DNA of 14,921 nucleotides from Natrialbaceae archaeon Tc-Br11_E2g1 (GCA_001564255.1 LKNC01000033.1:1-14921); one strand, 5' to 3'; shown: positions 7,107 to 13,475, counted from the stretch's first letter. Notes: generated by a model from the letters alone, not told the origin. Made by a program: numbers and translations.

Positions 7107-7798
7107 CGGGCGATGACGACGGGGCCAGTCGGCCGGACAGGGAGACAGATCACCGCTCCGGACGCGGGTCGGCCGGTCTCCCCCTCCTCACCCCGCCGGA
7201 CGGGCGGGGTCGGCGGGAACCGAAACGGGTGGCCGGTGTGTTACTCGCCGCGGGCACGAGCAGCCGCTTTGGCTCGGAAAACAAGCTCCTGGCGGATCTC
7301 GAGGGGGAACCGATCGTCCGTCACGCAGTGTGCACGCTGCTCGAGGCTCGCGTCGACCCCGTGGTCGTCGTCCTCGGCCACGACGCCGACCGGGTCGAGA
7401 CGACACTCGAGGGGCTCCCGGTCGAGTTCGTTCGAAACGAAGCTTACAGCGCCGGCCAGGCGACGTCGGTCCGGGCTGGCATCGGCTCGGTTCGAACGCG
7501 AGCGCCGGACAGCGACGGCGCGCTCATCGCCCTGGGCGATATGCCGTTCGTCTCCCCGGAGACGGTCGATACGCTCGTCGACGCCTACGAGGCCGGCCTC
7601 GGCGAGGTGCTCGCGCCCGCTTTCGACGGGAAACGCGGGAACCCGGTTCTCTTCGATCGACGGTTTTTCGACCAGCTAGCCGCCGTCGAGGGGGACATCG
7701 GCGGCAGGGAGATCCTCCTCGAGAGCGGCCACGGCGTCCTCGTTTCCGTCGACGAAAGGGGTGTACACAGGGACGTCGACACCACCGCCGACCTCTAG
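7103..7798 (+). CDS. mocA: MocA-type molybdenum cofactor cytidylyltransferase (nucleotidyltransferase)
   Basis: This 231-residue protein has the NTP-transferase fold that joins a nucleotide to molybdopterin. The nucleotide-binding loop reads GVLLAAGTSSRFGSENKLL (45-63). The LAAG form, rather than the LAGG of GTP-using MobA, points to CTP and the molybdopterin cytosine dinucleotide used by xanthine-dehydrogenase-family hydroxylases. Metal-binding GDMP (145-148) and the C-terminal GNPVLF (179-184) and GDIGGR (197-202) also fit MocA. Residues 1-41 form an unusual Arg/Gly/Asp/Pro-rich extension ahead of the first strand. No internal ATG would remove it, and the ATGA overlap with moeA supports the start at 7103. 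It is the last gene of the maturation operon and follows directly after moeA, as expected for cofactor insertion followed by maturation. Confidence 0.9.
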   Translation: MTGDDDGASRPDRETDHRSGRGSAGLPLLTPPDGRGRREPKRVAGVLLAAGTSSRFGSENKLLADLEGEPIVRHAVCTLLEARVDPVVVVLGHDADRVETTLEGLPVEFVRNEAYSAGQATSVRAGIGSVRTRAPDSDGALIALGDMPFVSPETVDTLVDAYEAGLGEVLAPAFDGKRGNPVLFDRRFFDQLAAVEGDIGGREILLESGHGVLVSVDERGVHRDVDTTADL

Positions 7799-7854
7799 CC
7801 GAGCGCGACTGCAGCCCCCTCCGGCGACCGGTGGACGGGCGCGAGACAACCGGG

Positions 7855-7901
7855 GCGGACGTCCGCTCGGGTTCACGTCGAGGCGCTCGACGTCCGTTCG
7901 G
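7855..7901. promoter_or_regulatory. Candidate operator: 12-bp palindrome plus direct repeat at 31-base period
   Basis: GCGGACGTCCGC (7855-7866) is a perfect 12-base palindrome. The 13-base sequence GACGTCCGCTCGG (7858-7870) recurs with one change as GACGTCCGTTCGG (7889-7901). The 31-base spacing is close to three helical turns, so a protein would meet both copies on the same face. The pair sits 51-97 bases upstream of the carboxyltransferase gene start, right behind the expected promoter. Arrangement is seen; regulator binding is inferred. Confidence 0.4.
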
Positions 7902-7903
7902 TC

Positions 7904-7944
7904 GGTACCAATACCTATTCGTACTCGGGGTATGTATCGGTATT
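7904..7944 (+). promoter_or_regulatory. Promoter region of the carboxylase operon
   Basis: This AT-richer stretch begins with GGTACCAATACCTATTC (7904-7920) and ends with GGTATT. AATACC (7910-7915) and GGTATT (7939-7944) form an inverted repeat. The CCAATA/CTATTC segment lies about 32-44 bases before the ATG at 7952. This would place transcription start close to or just before the start codon. The ten-base GGTACCAATA also occurs at 1178-1187. Confidence 0.4.
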
Positions 7945-7951
7945 ACAACGC

Positions 7952-8854
7952 ATGGGAACCGACCGAATCACACCAGTAGAGCTCCCCGAACCGCGATACG
8001 AGTACGGGGCCGACGATCACGTCTTCGTCGAGCTCGCCGAAGCCATGAGCTTCACGGCGAATTTCAAGGCGATGGCGATCACCCAGCAGGTGGCCCAACG
8101 GGAGATCGACGGCGTCATCGAGAACTGTCCGGCGAACGCGTCGTACATGCTCCGGATCGACCCGGACGTCGTCCACCCGGACGAGGTTATCGCGGAACTG
8201 CGCGAGATCGAGGCTTCACTCGACGTCGAGGACTACGAGTGGGAGACACGCGTCATCGACGTCCCGACCCTGTTCGAGGACCCGTGGACCCACGAGACGC
8301 TCATGGAGTTTCGCGACCGCCACCAGGACCCCGACGGGACCGACCTCGAGTACTCCGCCGAACTGAACGGTTTCGACTCGGTCGAGGCGTTCATCGACGC
8401 GTTCGTCGCCGCACCGCATATGGTCACGATGGTCGGTTTCGTTCCGGGACTGCCGTGGTGTTTCCAGATGGTTCCCAGGGAGAGACAACTCGAGGTGCCC
8501 AAGTACGTCGAACCGCGGACCGACACGCCGAGCCGTGCAGTCGGTTTCGGCGGCGCGTTCTCGGTCATCTACCCGGTCCAGGGCGCGGGTGGCTACCAGC
8601 TATACGGGCGAACGCCGATCGAGGTCCTCGACGTCGACCGGAGCCTGCCCGATTTCGAGGGGTCGATCGTCTTCCCCAACCCGGGTGACATCCTGAAGTA
8701 CCGACGGATCGATCGCGAGGAGTACGACGCGATCCGCGAGGAAGTCGAGGCCGGAACCTACGAGTACACCTACGAGACGGTGACGTTCTCGACCGAGGAG
8801 TTCTTCGCCGCACCCGCGGAGTACAACGCGCGTCTCGTGGAGGCGGTCGCATGA
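7952..8854 (+). CDS. PxpB/KipI-like carboxyltransferase-fold protein (5-oxoprolinase subunit B family), divergent
   Basis: This 300-residue protein belongs to the KipI / allophanate hydrolase subunit 1 family, one half of the two-part carboxyltransferase or ATP-dependent lactamase unit. Recognisable features are SYMLRIDP (64-71), MVGFVPGLPWCFQM (160-173, usually GFxPGFPYLxGL), PRTDTPSRAV (188-197) and GGYQLYGRTPIEVL (213-226, usually GGWxLIGRTP). It is longer than typical PxpB/KipI proteins (about 220-240 residues). The extra length includes an N-terminal lead-in, an insert near 105-140 and an acidic C-terminal tail. The usual VPAGSVGIAGxQTGIYP is changed to AVGFGGAFSVIYP. The gene overlaps its KipA-type partner by ATGA. 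With biotin carrier and biotin carboxylase genes nearby, a biotin-dependent carboxyl transfer to an amide or urea-like substrate is plausible. The substrate is unknown. Confidence 0.85.
   Translation: MGTDRITPVELPEPRYEYGADDHVFVELAEAMSFTANFKAMAITQQVAQREIDGVIENCPANASYMLRIDPDVVHPDEVIAELREIEASLDVEDYEWETRVIDVPTLFEDPWTHETLMEFRDRHQDPDGTDLEYSAELNGFDSVEAFIDAFVAAPHMVTMVGFVPGLPWCFQMVPRERQLEVPKYVEPRTDTPSRAVGFGGAFSVIYPVQGAGGYQLYGRTPIEVLDVDRSLPDFEGSIVFPNPGDILKYRRIDREEYDAIREEVEAGTYEYTYETVTFSTEEFFAAPAEYNARLVEAVA
8839..8843 (+). promoter_or_regulatory. Shine-Dalgarno site GGAGG for the KipA-like gene
   Basis: A full GGAGG ends seven bases before the ATG at 8851, inside the end of the preceding gene. Together with the ATGA overlap it explains efficient coupled translation of the two carboxyltransferase halves. 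Confidence 0.55.
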
Positions 8855-9816
8855 TCCGGATTCAGGAAGGCGGCATCGCGAGCACCGTCCAGGACCTCGG
8901 CCGGTTCGGAAACTACCACATCGGTATGCCGCCGTCGGGGGCGATGGACGAATACGCCCACAAGATCGCGAACTACCTCGTCGGCAACGACGGGGACGCC
9001 GCGACGATCGAGATGACCTACCAGGGCGTGACGGCCACGTTCGACCGTGCGGCCGTCATCGCGATCACCGGGGCGGACATGTCGCCGACGCTCAACGGCG
9101 AGGCCATCGACACGTGGACGACAGTCGGCGTCGAGGCCGGTGACGAACTCGCGTTGTCGTTCGCGACCGAAGGTGCACGCGCCTATCTCGCCGTCGCCGG
9201 CGGGATCGACGTCCCCGAAGTGATGGGGGGCCGGTCGACGTACACCCTCGTCGGAATCGGCGGCCACGAGGGACGTCCCCTCGAGGACGGCGACGAACTC
9301 CCGGTCGGCGACCCGACCGACGGCGCAGGCGACCTCGTCGGCACGACGATCGACGACGAGCACGTGCCGGAGTACGCCGACGAAGACACCGTCCGCGTCG
9401 TCATCGGGCTCACGAGCTATCGACTCACCGAGGAGAGCAAAGAACGCCTCTGTGAGGCCGAATGGACGGTGTCACCGGAGGCCGACCGCGTGGGCTACCG
9501 ACTCGAGGGCCCCGACATCGAGTTCGAAGAGCGCGACCAGCCGTTCGGTGCCGGAACCGACCCCTCGAACGTGGTCGACCTCGGCTACCCGGTTGGCTCG
9601 ATCCAGGTTCCCCAGAAACCGATCGTGCTCATGCAAGACGCCGTGACCGGCGGCGGGTACGCCACCGTCGGGACCGTCATCAGCGCCGACCGTGGACGGC
9701 TCGCCCAGCGCCAGACCCACAACTCGGTGTACTTCGAGGCCGTCGACGTCGAGGAAGCCCTCGAAGCCCGTCGGGACCGCGAGGACCGCCTCGAAGCGAT
9801 CCGGGAGGCGGTCTAG
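8851..9816 (+). CDS. PxpC/KipA-like biotin-dependent carboxyltransferase family protein
   Basis: This 321-residue protein has full family length. It is the second half of the KipI-KipA pair, equivalent to PxpC of 5-oxoprolinase and to allophanate hydrolase subunit 2. Family signatures are STVQDLGRFG (11-20), GMPPSGAMDEYAHKIANYL (25-43), RAYLAVAGGIDVPEVMGGRS (110-129), ADRVGYRLEG (211-220) and a C-terminal GSIQVPQKPIVLMQDAVTGG (249-268) followed by YATVGTVISADRGRLAQ (270-286). These agree well with the consensus, so the subunit is likely functional even though its PxpB-like partner is divergent. PxpC acts with PxpB and PxpA in ATP-dependent opening of the cyclic amide 5-oxoproline. In urea carboxylase the same folds transfer CO2 from biotin. 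The nearby biotin genes favour some form of the latter. There is a 74-base gap to the carrier gene. Confidence 0.93.
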   Translation: MIRIQEGGIASTVQDLGRFGNYHIGMPPSGAMDEYAHKIANYLVGNDGDAATIEMTYQGVTATFDRAAVIAITGADMSPTLNGEAIDTWTTVGVEAGDELALSFATEGARAYLAVAGGIDVPEVMGGRSTYTLVGIGGHEGRPLEDGDELPVGDPTDGAGDLVGTTIDDEHVPEYADEDTVRVVIGLTSYRLTEESKERLCEAEWTVSPEADRVGYRLEGPDIEFEERDQPFGAGTDPSNVVDLGYPVGSIQVPQKPIVLMQDAVTGGGYATVGTVISADRGRLAQRQTHNSVYFEAVDVEEALEARRDREDRLEAIREAV

Positions 9817-9858
9817 CTTCGGTAACCCGATCCGAGACGACCAACGACCCAATCAAAG

Positions 9859-9868
9859 GATATAATCG
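9859..9868 (+). promoter_or_regulatory. TATA box for the biotin carrier gene (leaderless)
   Basis: GATATAATCG contains TATAAT at 9861-9866, centred about 27 bases before the ATG at 9891. Archaeal TATA boxes sit about 27 bases before transcription start, so the mRNA should begin at or next to the start codon. No Shine-Dalgarno site is present. The carrier gene can thus be transcribed apart from the KipI/KipA pair. Confidence 0.6.
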
Positions 9869-9890
9869 AACCTGAACCCTACACACACCG

Positions 9891-10127
9891 ATGACAGAAC
9901 AAATCAAATCACCGATGCCAGGGATCTTTTACCGGCAGCCGAACCCGGAGGATCCACCGTTCGTCGAACCGGGAGACGCCGTCGAAGCGGGCGATCCGAT
10001 CGGTCTCGTCGAGGTCATGAAGAACTTCCACGAAATCACCGCCGAGAGCGCCGGGACCGTCGGCGAGTTCGACGTCGAGAACGAAAGCGAGGTACAGGCC
10101 GACCAGACGATCGTCGAGATCGAGTAG
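9891..10127 (+). CDS. Biotin carboxyl carrier protein (biotinyl-domain, small)
   Basis: This 78-residue protein consists almost only of one biotinyl domain, without the long Pro/Ala-rich N-terminal region of bacterial AccB. SPMPGIFY (7-14) opens the domain, VEAGDPIGLVEVMKNFHEI (31-49) holds the biotin-acceptor hairpin, and AGTVGEF (55-61) follows. Lys44 in EVMK is the expected biotinylation site; the usual motif is (A/V)MKM, here VMKN. The carrier shuttles carboxybiotin from biotin carboxylase to the carboxyltransferase. It lies between the KipA-like and PxpA genes, while the carboxylase is on the opposite strand at 10966-12309. The EVMKNF form is shared, from memory, with carriers in ycsF/kipIA clusters rather than with fatty-acid-synthesis carriers. 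Confidence 0.93.
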   Translation: MTEQIKSPMPGIFYRQPNPEDPPFVEPGDAVEAGDPIGLVEVMKNFHEITAESAGTVGEFDVENESEVQADQTIVEIE

Positions 10128-10159
10128 GACGACATCCCGTCGGTACGACATTTGACGGA

Positions 10160-10170
10160 AGTTATATCCG
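10160..10170 (+). promoter_or_regulatory. TATA box for the pxpA gene (leaderless)
   Basis: AGTTATATCCG contains TTATAT at 10162-10167, centred about 28 bases before the ATG at 10193. As for the carrier gene, this spacing predicts a leaderless mRNA, and no Shine-Dalgarno site is seen. The two neighbouring genes therefore seem to have separate promoters despite a 65-base gap. Confidence 0.6.
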
Positions 10171-10192
10171 GATTTGTACCCCAGGTACCCGT

Positions 10193-10954
10193 ATGCCACC
10201 GATCGACATAAACTGTGATATGGGTGAGAGCTTCGGCAACTGGACCATGGGACAGGACGGGGAAGTCATGCCCTACATCACGTCCGCGAACATCGCCGGT
10301 GGCTTCCACGCCGGCGACCCACACGTCATGTGCGAGACGGTCGAACTCGCCGCCGACCACGACGTCGGGATCGGCGTCCACCCCGGCTTTCCCGACAAGA
10401 TGGGCTTTGGCCGCAGGGGGATCGACGCGACCCCCGAGGAGGTCCGCGACTACGTCGTCTATCAACTCGGCGCACTGACGGCGTTCGCAAAGCGCCACGG
10501 CGTCACCGTAGCGCACGTTAAACCCCACGGGGCGATGTACTCGATGCTCTCTGAGAGCCCGGAACACGCCCGGGCGGTCATGGAGGGGATGCTCGAGGTC
10601 GACGAGGAGCTCATCTACCTCGCGACGGACATGCACATCTACGAGGTCGCCCGGGACGTCGAGGGCCTTCGAGCCGTCTTCGAGGGGTACGTCGATCTTG
10701 ACTACCGGGCGGATCGGTCGCTCATCGTCGAAAAACAACTCGAGGAGCGCGACCCCGAACTCGTCGCAGACCGGTTCGTCTCGATCGCCACCGACGGCGT
10801 CGTCAAGGCCGCCAACGGCGAGGAGATCGACGTCCCCGCCGACAGCATCTGTATCCACGGCGACAACCCCAACGCCGTCGAGATCCTCGAGGCGATTCAC
10901 GACCGACTCGAGGAACACGGGATCGAACTCGCGCCGCTGTCGGAGATCGTCTGA
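10193..10954 (+). CDS. pxpA: 5-oxoprolinase subunit A family protein (LamB/YcsF family)
   Basis: This 253-residue protein is typical in length for LamB/YcsF proteins. Motifs are IDINCDMGESFGNW (4-17), SANIAGGFHAGDPHVM (31-46; the family usually has Cys in ANIACGFHAGD, here Gly36), GVHPGFPDKMGFGRRGID (61-78), VYQLGALTAFAK (89-100) and HVKPHGAMYSM (108-118). The carboxylate and His residues of these loops form the active site of this hydrolase-like barrel. PxpA works with PxpB and PxpC to hydrolyse 5-oxoproline using ATP. In clusters that also encode biotin carboxylase and carrier, the substrate is generally unknown. The symbol refers to the family; whether 5-oxoproline is the real substrate is uncertain. 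It ends only 11 bases from the stop of the convergent biotin carboxylase gene. Confidence 0.92.
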   Translation: MPPIDINCDMGESFGNWTMGQDGEVMPYITSANIAGGFHAGDPHVMCETVELAADHDVGIGVHPGFPDKMGFGRRGIDATPEEVRDYVVYQLGALTAFAKRHGVTVAHVKPHGAMYSMLSESPEHARAVMEGMLEVDEELIYLATDMHIYEVARDVEGLRAVFEGYVDLDYRADRSLIVEKQLEERDPELVADRFVSIATDGVVKAANGEEIDVPADSICIHGDNPNAVEILEAIHDRLEEHGIELAPLSEIV

Positions 10955-10965
10955 CAGGCCCCCGG

Positions 10966-12309
10966 CTACTCACCGACGAGTTCGCGGTCGACGTAGTTCG
11001 TCGTCTGTTCGTTGGCAAGGAACCCGTCGTCCTCGAGTAACCGCTGGTGGAACGGGATCGTGGTGGGGACGCCCTCGATCGTCGTCTCGGAGAGCGCACG
11101 CTTCCCGCGGGCGATCACTTCCTCGCGATCGGCTCCCGTGACGACCACCTTCGCGAACATCGAATCGTAGAACGGAGCGATCGAATCACCCTCGTCGACG
11201 CCGTCGTCGACGCGGACGCCGATCCCCCGCGGGGGTTCGTACGTCGAGAGCGTTCCCGGGAGTGGGGTGAAGTCGTTGTCCGGGTCCTCGGCGTTGATTC
11301 GAAACTCCATGGCTGCCCCGCGCGGGTCGACTTCCTCCTGGGAGACGGTCAGTTCCTCACCGGCGGCGACCCGGAGTTGCCACTTCACCAGATCGATGCC
11401 CGTCAGTGTCTCCGTGACGGGGTGTTCGACCTGAATACGGGCGTTGACCTCGAGGAAGAAGTATTCCCCGTCCTCATAGAGGAACTCGACCGTCCCCGCG
11501 TTGACGTAGCCCGCCTGTGCCACGCCACGGCGGGCGGCCGCACAGATCTCCTCGCGAGCCCCGTCGTCCAAAACCGGTGAGGGGGACTCCTCGAGGAGTT
11601 TCTGCTGGCGACGCTGGATGGTGCAGTCGCGTTCGCCGAGGTGTCTGACGGTGCCGTGTCGGTCGGCGATGACCTGGACTTCGATGTGGCGGGGGTTCTC
11701 GAGGAATTTCTCGAGATAGACGTTCGGGTTGTCGAAGTACGCCTCGCCCTCCCGGACCGCCTCCCGGTACTTCGACTCGATCTCGTCGGGGTCGCCGACG
11801 ACCTTCAGACCGCGACCGCCGCCGCCGCCGTCGGCTTTGATCGCGACCGGATAGCCGTGTTCGTCGGCGAACGCCTCGACGTCGGCCGGATCGTTCACGG
11901 GGTCGGTCGTCCCGGGGACGATGGGGACGCCCGCGTCGGCCATGATCGTTCGCGAACGGGTCTTCTCGCCGAAGTCAGCCATAACCTCACTCGGCGGGCC
12001 GACCCAGACGAACTCGCTGTCCTCGACGGCGGCCGCGAACGATTCGTTCTCCGCCAGGAAGCCGTACCCCGGGTGGATCGCGTCGACGTCCGCCTCCCGG
12101 GCGGCCTCGAGGAGGCGCTCACGATCGAGGTAGCTGTCCTGTGCCTTCGACCCGCCGATGTGGAACGCCTCGTCGGCCCTCCTGACGTGTTTTGCCGTCT
12201 CGTCTGCGTCACTGTAGACCGCGACGGAGTCGATCCCCAGATCCGTACAGGCTTGGATAATCCGAACGGCGATCTCTCCGCGGTTAGCGATCAGGACCTT
12301 TTCGAACAC
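10966..12309 (-). CDS. accC: Biotin carboxylase subunit (AccC family)
   Basis: This 447-residue protein has the length of E. coli AccC. It carboxylates biotin on the carrier using ATP and bicarbonate. Residues matching the E. coli active site, shifted by about one, are visible: the ATP-grasp glycine loop GGGGGRG (161-167) after Lys158, Lys237, Glu275, Glu287, Asn289, Arg291, Glu295 and Arg337. Other family marks are [12 protein letters not shown] (7-18), [10 protein letters not shown] (79-88) and [10 protein letters not shown] (291-300). The start is GTG at 12309; no in-frame ATG lies upstream near it and residue 1 fits the family N-terminus. A TTATG element about 29 bases upstream suggests a leaderless mRNA. 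It lies on the strand opposite its likely carrier and is transcribed toward pxpA. It could also serve a second carboxylase such as propionyl/acetyl-CoA carboxylase. Confidence 0.95.
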   Translation of the reverse strand: MFEKVLIANRGEIAVRIIQACTDLGIDSVAVYSDADETAKHVRRADEAFHIGGSKAQDSYLDRERLLEAAREADVDAIHPGYGFLAENESFAAAVEDSEFVWVGPPSEVMADFGEKTRSRTIMADAGVPIVPGTTDPVNDPADVEAFADEHGYPVAIKADGGGGGRGLKVVGDPDEIESKYREAVREGEAYFDNPNVYLEKFLENPRHIEVQVIADRHGTVRHLGERDCTIQRRQQKLLEESPSPVLDDGAREEICAAARRGVAQAGYVNAGTVEFLYEDGEYFFLEVNARIQVEHPVTETLTGIDLVKWQLRVAAGEELTVSQEEVDPRGAAMEFRINAEDPDNDFTPLPGTLSTYEPPRGIGVRVDDGVDEGDSIAPFYDSMFAKVVVTGADREEVIARGKRALSETTIEGVPTTIPFHQRLLEDDGFLANEQTTNYVDRELVGE

Positions 12310-12332
12310 AGTGGCGGAGATGGGCCCGTTCG

Positions 12333-12342
12333 CACATAAGTG
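12333..12342 (-). promoter_or_regulatory. Possible TATA-like element for the biotin carboxylase gene
   Basis: On the minus strand ACTTATGTGC lies about 27-32 bases before the GTG start at 12309, in the position of an archaeal TATA box with a leaderless transcript. The sequence match is only partial. Confidence 0.35.
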
Positions 12343-12387
12343 TAGCCTCTCCCTCGCCGTCGACGCTCATAACGCAACGTGCCTGAA

Positions 12388-12413
12388 GGGGCACCGACGA
12401 ACGGGGCACCGAC
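12388..12413. repeat. 11-base tandem direct repeat GGGGCACCGAC
   Basis: Two exact copies, 12388-12398 and 12403-12413, are separated by GAAC (15-base period). They lie in the 138-base gap between the biotin carboxylase start and the end of the dioxygenase operon, about 80-105 bases upstream of the carboxylase. They could be an operator or a chance duplication. Confidence 0.4.
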
Positions 12414-12447
12414 CACCGGTAACCCGTCGTCCCAATCCGTCTCGGTC

Positions 12448-12945
12448 TCAGTGTGGCCCCTCGAGTCGCGTGTCCTCCGGGCCGACCGGCGTCTCGAAGA
12501 ACACCGAGAACGAGACGGTTTCCGGCTGTATAGCGAGTGCCTGCAGGCTCTGTGGACCCAGGGTCGTCTCCGTTCCCCGCGTCGGCGTCCGTATCCGAAG
12601 CGCATCACCGTGGCCCGTCCGGACGTGCTCGAGGATGACCTGTGTGTACTCGTTTGTCACACGAAACACCGGGGACGTCGCCACAGGTTCGCCGCCGGAA
12701 AACGGCGTTTCGTCGGCCACCACGAGTCGCCCGTTCTCGAGTACCGACGCGAGGTCGTCCGGCGTGCGCTGCCAGGAGATGCTCTCTAGAATAAGCGCAT
12801 CGACCCGGAGTCGATCGTCCCCGGAGGAGAACTCGGCCCGCTCACCGCGTTTCGTTGGATACTTGCTGACCGTAACGGCTTCGGTCCCCTCCCCGATCGA
12901 GAATCGGTCGTCACTGCCGGTGGTGGCTGGTGACTCCTCGGTCAT
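12448..12945 (-). CDS. Unrecognised protein encoded with the ring-hydroxylating oxygenase
   Basis: I do not recognise this 165-residue protein. It is acidic, without signal peptide, membrane segment, Cys residues or a metal-binding motif, so it is not a ferredoxin. The first 40 or so residues are Ser/Thr/Glu-rich and probably flexible. The rest alternates hydrophobic and polar residues (for example RLRVDALILESISW at about 45-58 and VSFSVFFETPVG at about 144-155), which suggests a beta-rich fold. The start at 12945 shares ATGA with the beta-subunit stop, and codon use continues the acidic pattern there. The same open frame continues upstream, but that part lies inside the beta gene and is Arg/Pro-rich, as expected for a shadow. 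Coupling to alpha and beta subunits suggests an accessory or substrate-related role; nothing more can be said. Confidence 0.72.
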   Translation of the reverse strand: MTEESPATTGSDDRFSIGEGTEAVTVSKYPTKRGERAEFSSGDDRLRVDALILESISWQRTPDDLASVLENGRLVVADETPFSGGEPVATSPVFRVTNEYTQVILEHVRTGHGDALRIRTPTRGTETTLGPQSLQALAIQPETVSFSVFFETPVGPEDTRLEGPH

Positions 12946-13475
12946 AGGAGGGGGAGGGTGACGTTTTTCGTGCTCAGTATGCTGTGATCGAGATACACCG
13001 TTCGGTCGGTGATCCGGTATGTCCCGTCTACTGCCTCGAGTGAGCTTTTGCGTTCGGCCGAGAGGAGTTTGTGATCGGCCGTATCCCCCTGACTGCGGTA
13101 CACAAGCTGGTTGTTCCGGACTTCGTACTCGTCCTCGGTCGGTTCGGTGACGCGAACGTTGCCGATGTGGTGTCGGATACGGGAGCGTGGGTTCTCGGAC
13201 CAGGCGTACTCCTTGCTGAGTTTGTCGACCCGTTCTCGAAGCATATCGTAGTCGTTGCGGAGGTAGTAGGTTTCGTCGCTGAACGGCGAGGCGTCGGATC
13301 CGGGTCCACGGTCGCGTCGAATCGGCACCTTCAGTTCGACGTCCTCGCTCACCAACTCGAGCCAGGCTTCCATCTCGAAGTCGTCGAGCAGGGCGGCTTC
13401 GTGGTAGAGGAACTGTTCGATTTCGTGGTGCCGTGTGGGTTCGACGGCCGACTCGGCCGTCACGAGGTGGTTCAT
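12942..13475 (-). CDS. Aromatic-ring-hydroxylating dioxygenase beta (small) subunit
   Basis: This 177-residue protein fits the beta subunits (about 160-190 residues) of Rieske non-heme iron oxygenases, which have a cone-shaped NTF2-like fold and a mainly structural role in alpha3beta3 enzymes. Family features are an N-terminal helix, IEQFLYHEAALLDDFEMEAW (19-38), VELKVPI (46-52), YYLRNDYDMLRERV (70-83), the signature RSRIRHHIGNVRVT (97-110), and the C-terminal strand pattern GTYRITDRTVYLD (151-163). It starts at the ATGA overlap with the alpha gene, the usual alpha-beta order, and ends in an ATGA overlap with the unrecognised third gene. The presence of a beta subunit rules out alpha-only families such as vanillate demethylase and points to benzoate-, biphenyl- or phenylpropionate-like enzymes. 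Confidence 0.93.
   Translation of the reverse strand: MNHLVTAESAVEPTRHHEIEQFLYHEAALLDDFEMEAWLELVSEDVELKVPIRRDRGPGSDASPFSDETYYLRNDYDMLRERVDKLSKEYAWSENPRSRIRHHIGNVRVTEPTEDEYEVRNNQLVYRSQGDTADHKLLSAERKSSLEAVDGTYRITDRTVYLDHSILSTKNVTLPLL

Noticed and set aside
7330..8688. Plus-strand 452-codon open frame spanning mocA, the intergenic gap and the KipI-like gene
   Set aside because: It is strongly Arg-rich in a frame offset from two well-supported genes, so it is not a real fusion protein.
8851..10954. Urea amidolyase / urea carboxylase assignment for the biotin block
   Set aside because: Although KipI/KipA folds, carrier and biotin carboxylase occur in urea carboxylase, no allophanate hydrolase is present and a PxpA gene is, so a PxpABC-like biotin-linked system is the better description.
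12361..12447. Possible transcription terminator between the dioxygenase operon and accC
   Set aside because: No T-run or clear hairpin is present on the minus strand; the only structure is a direct repeat.
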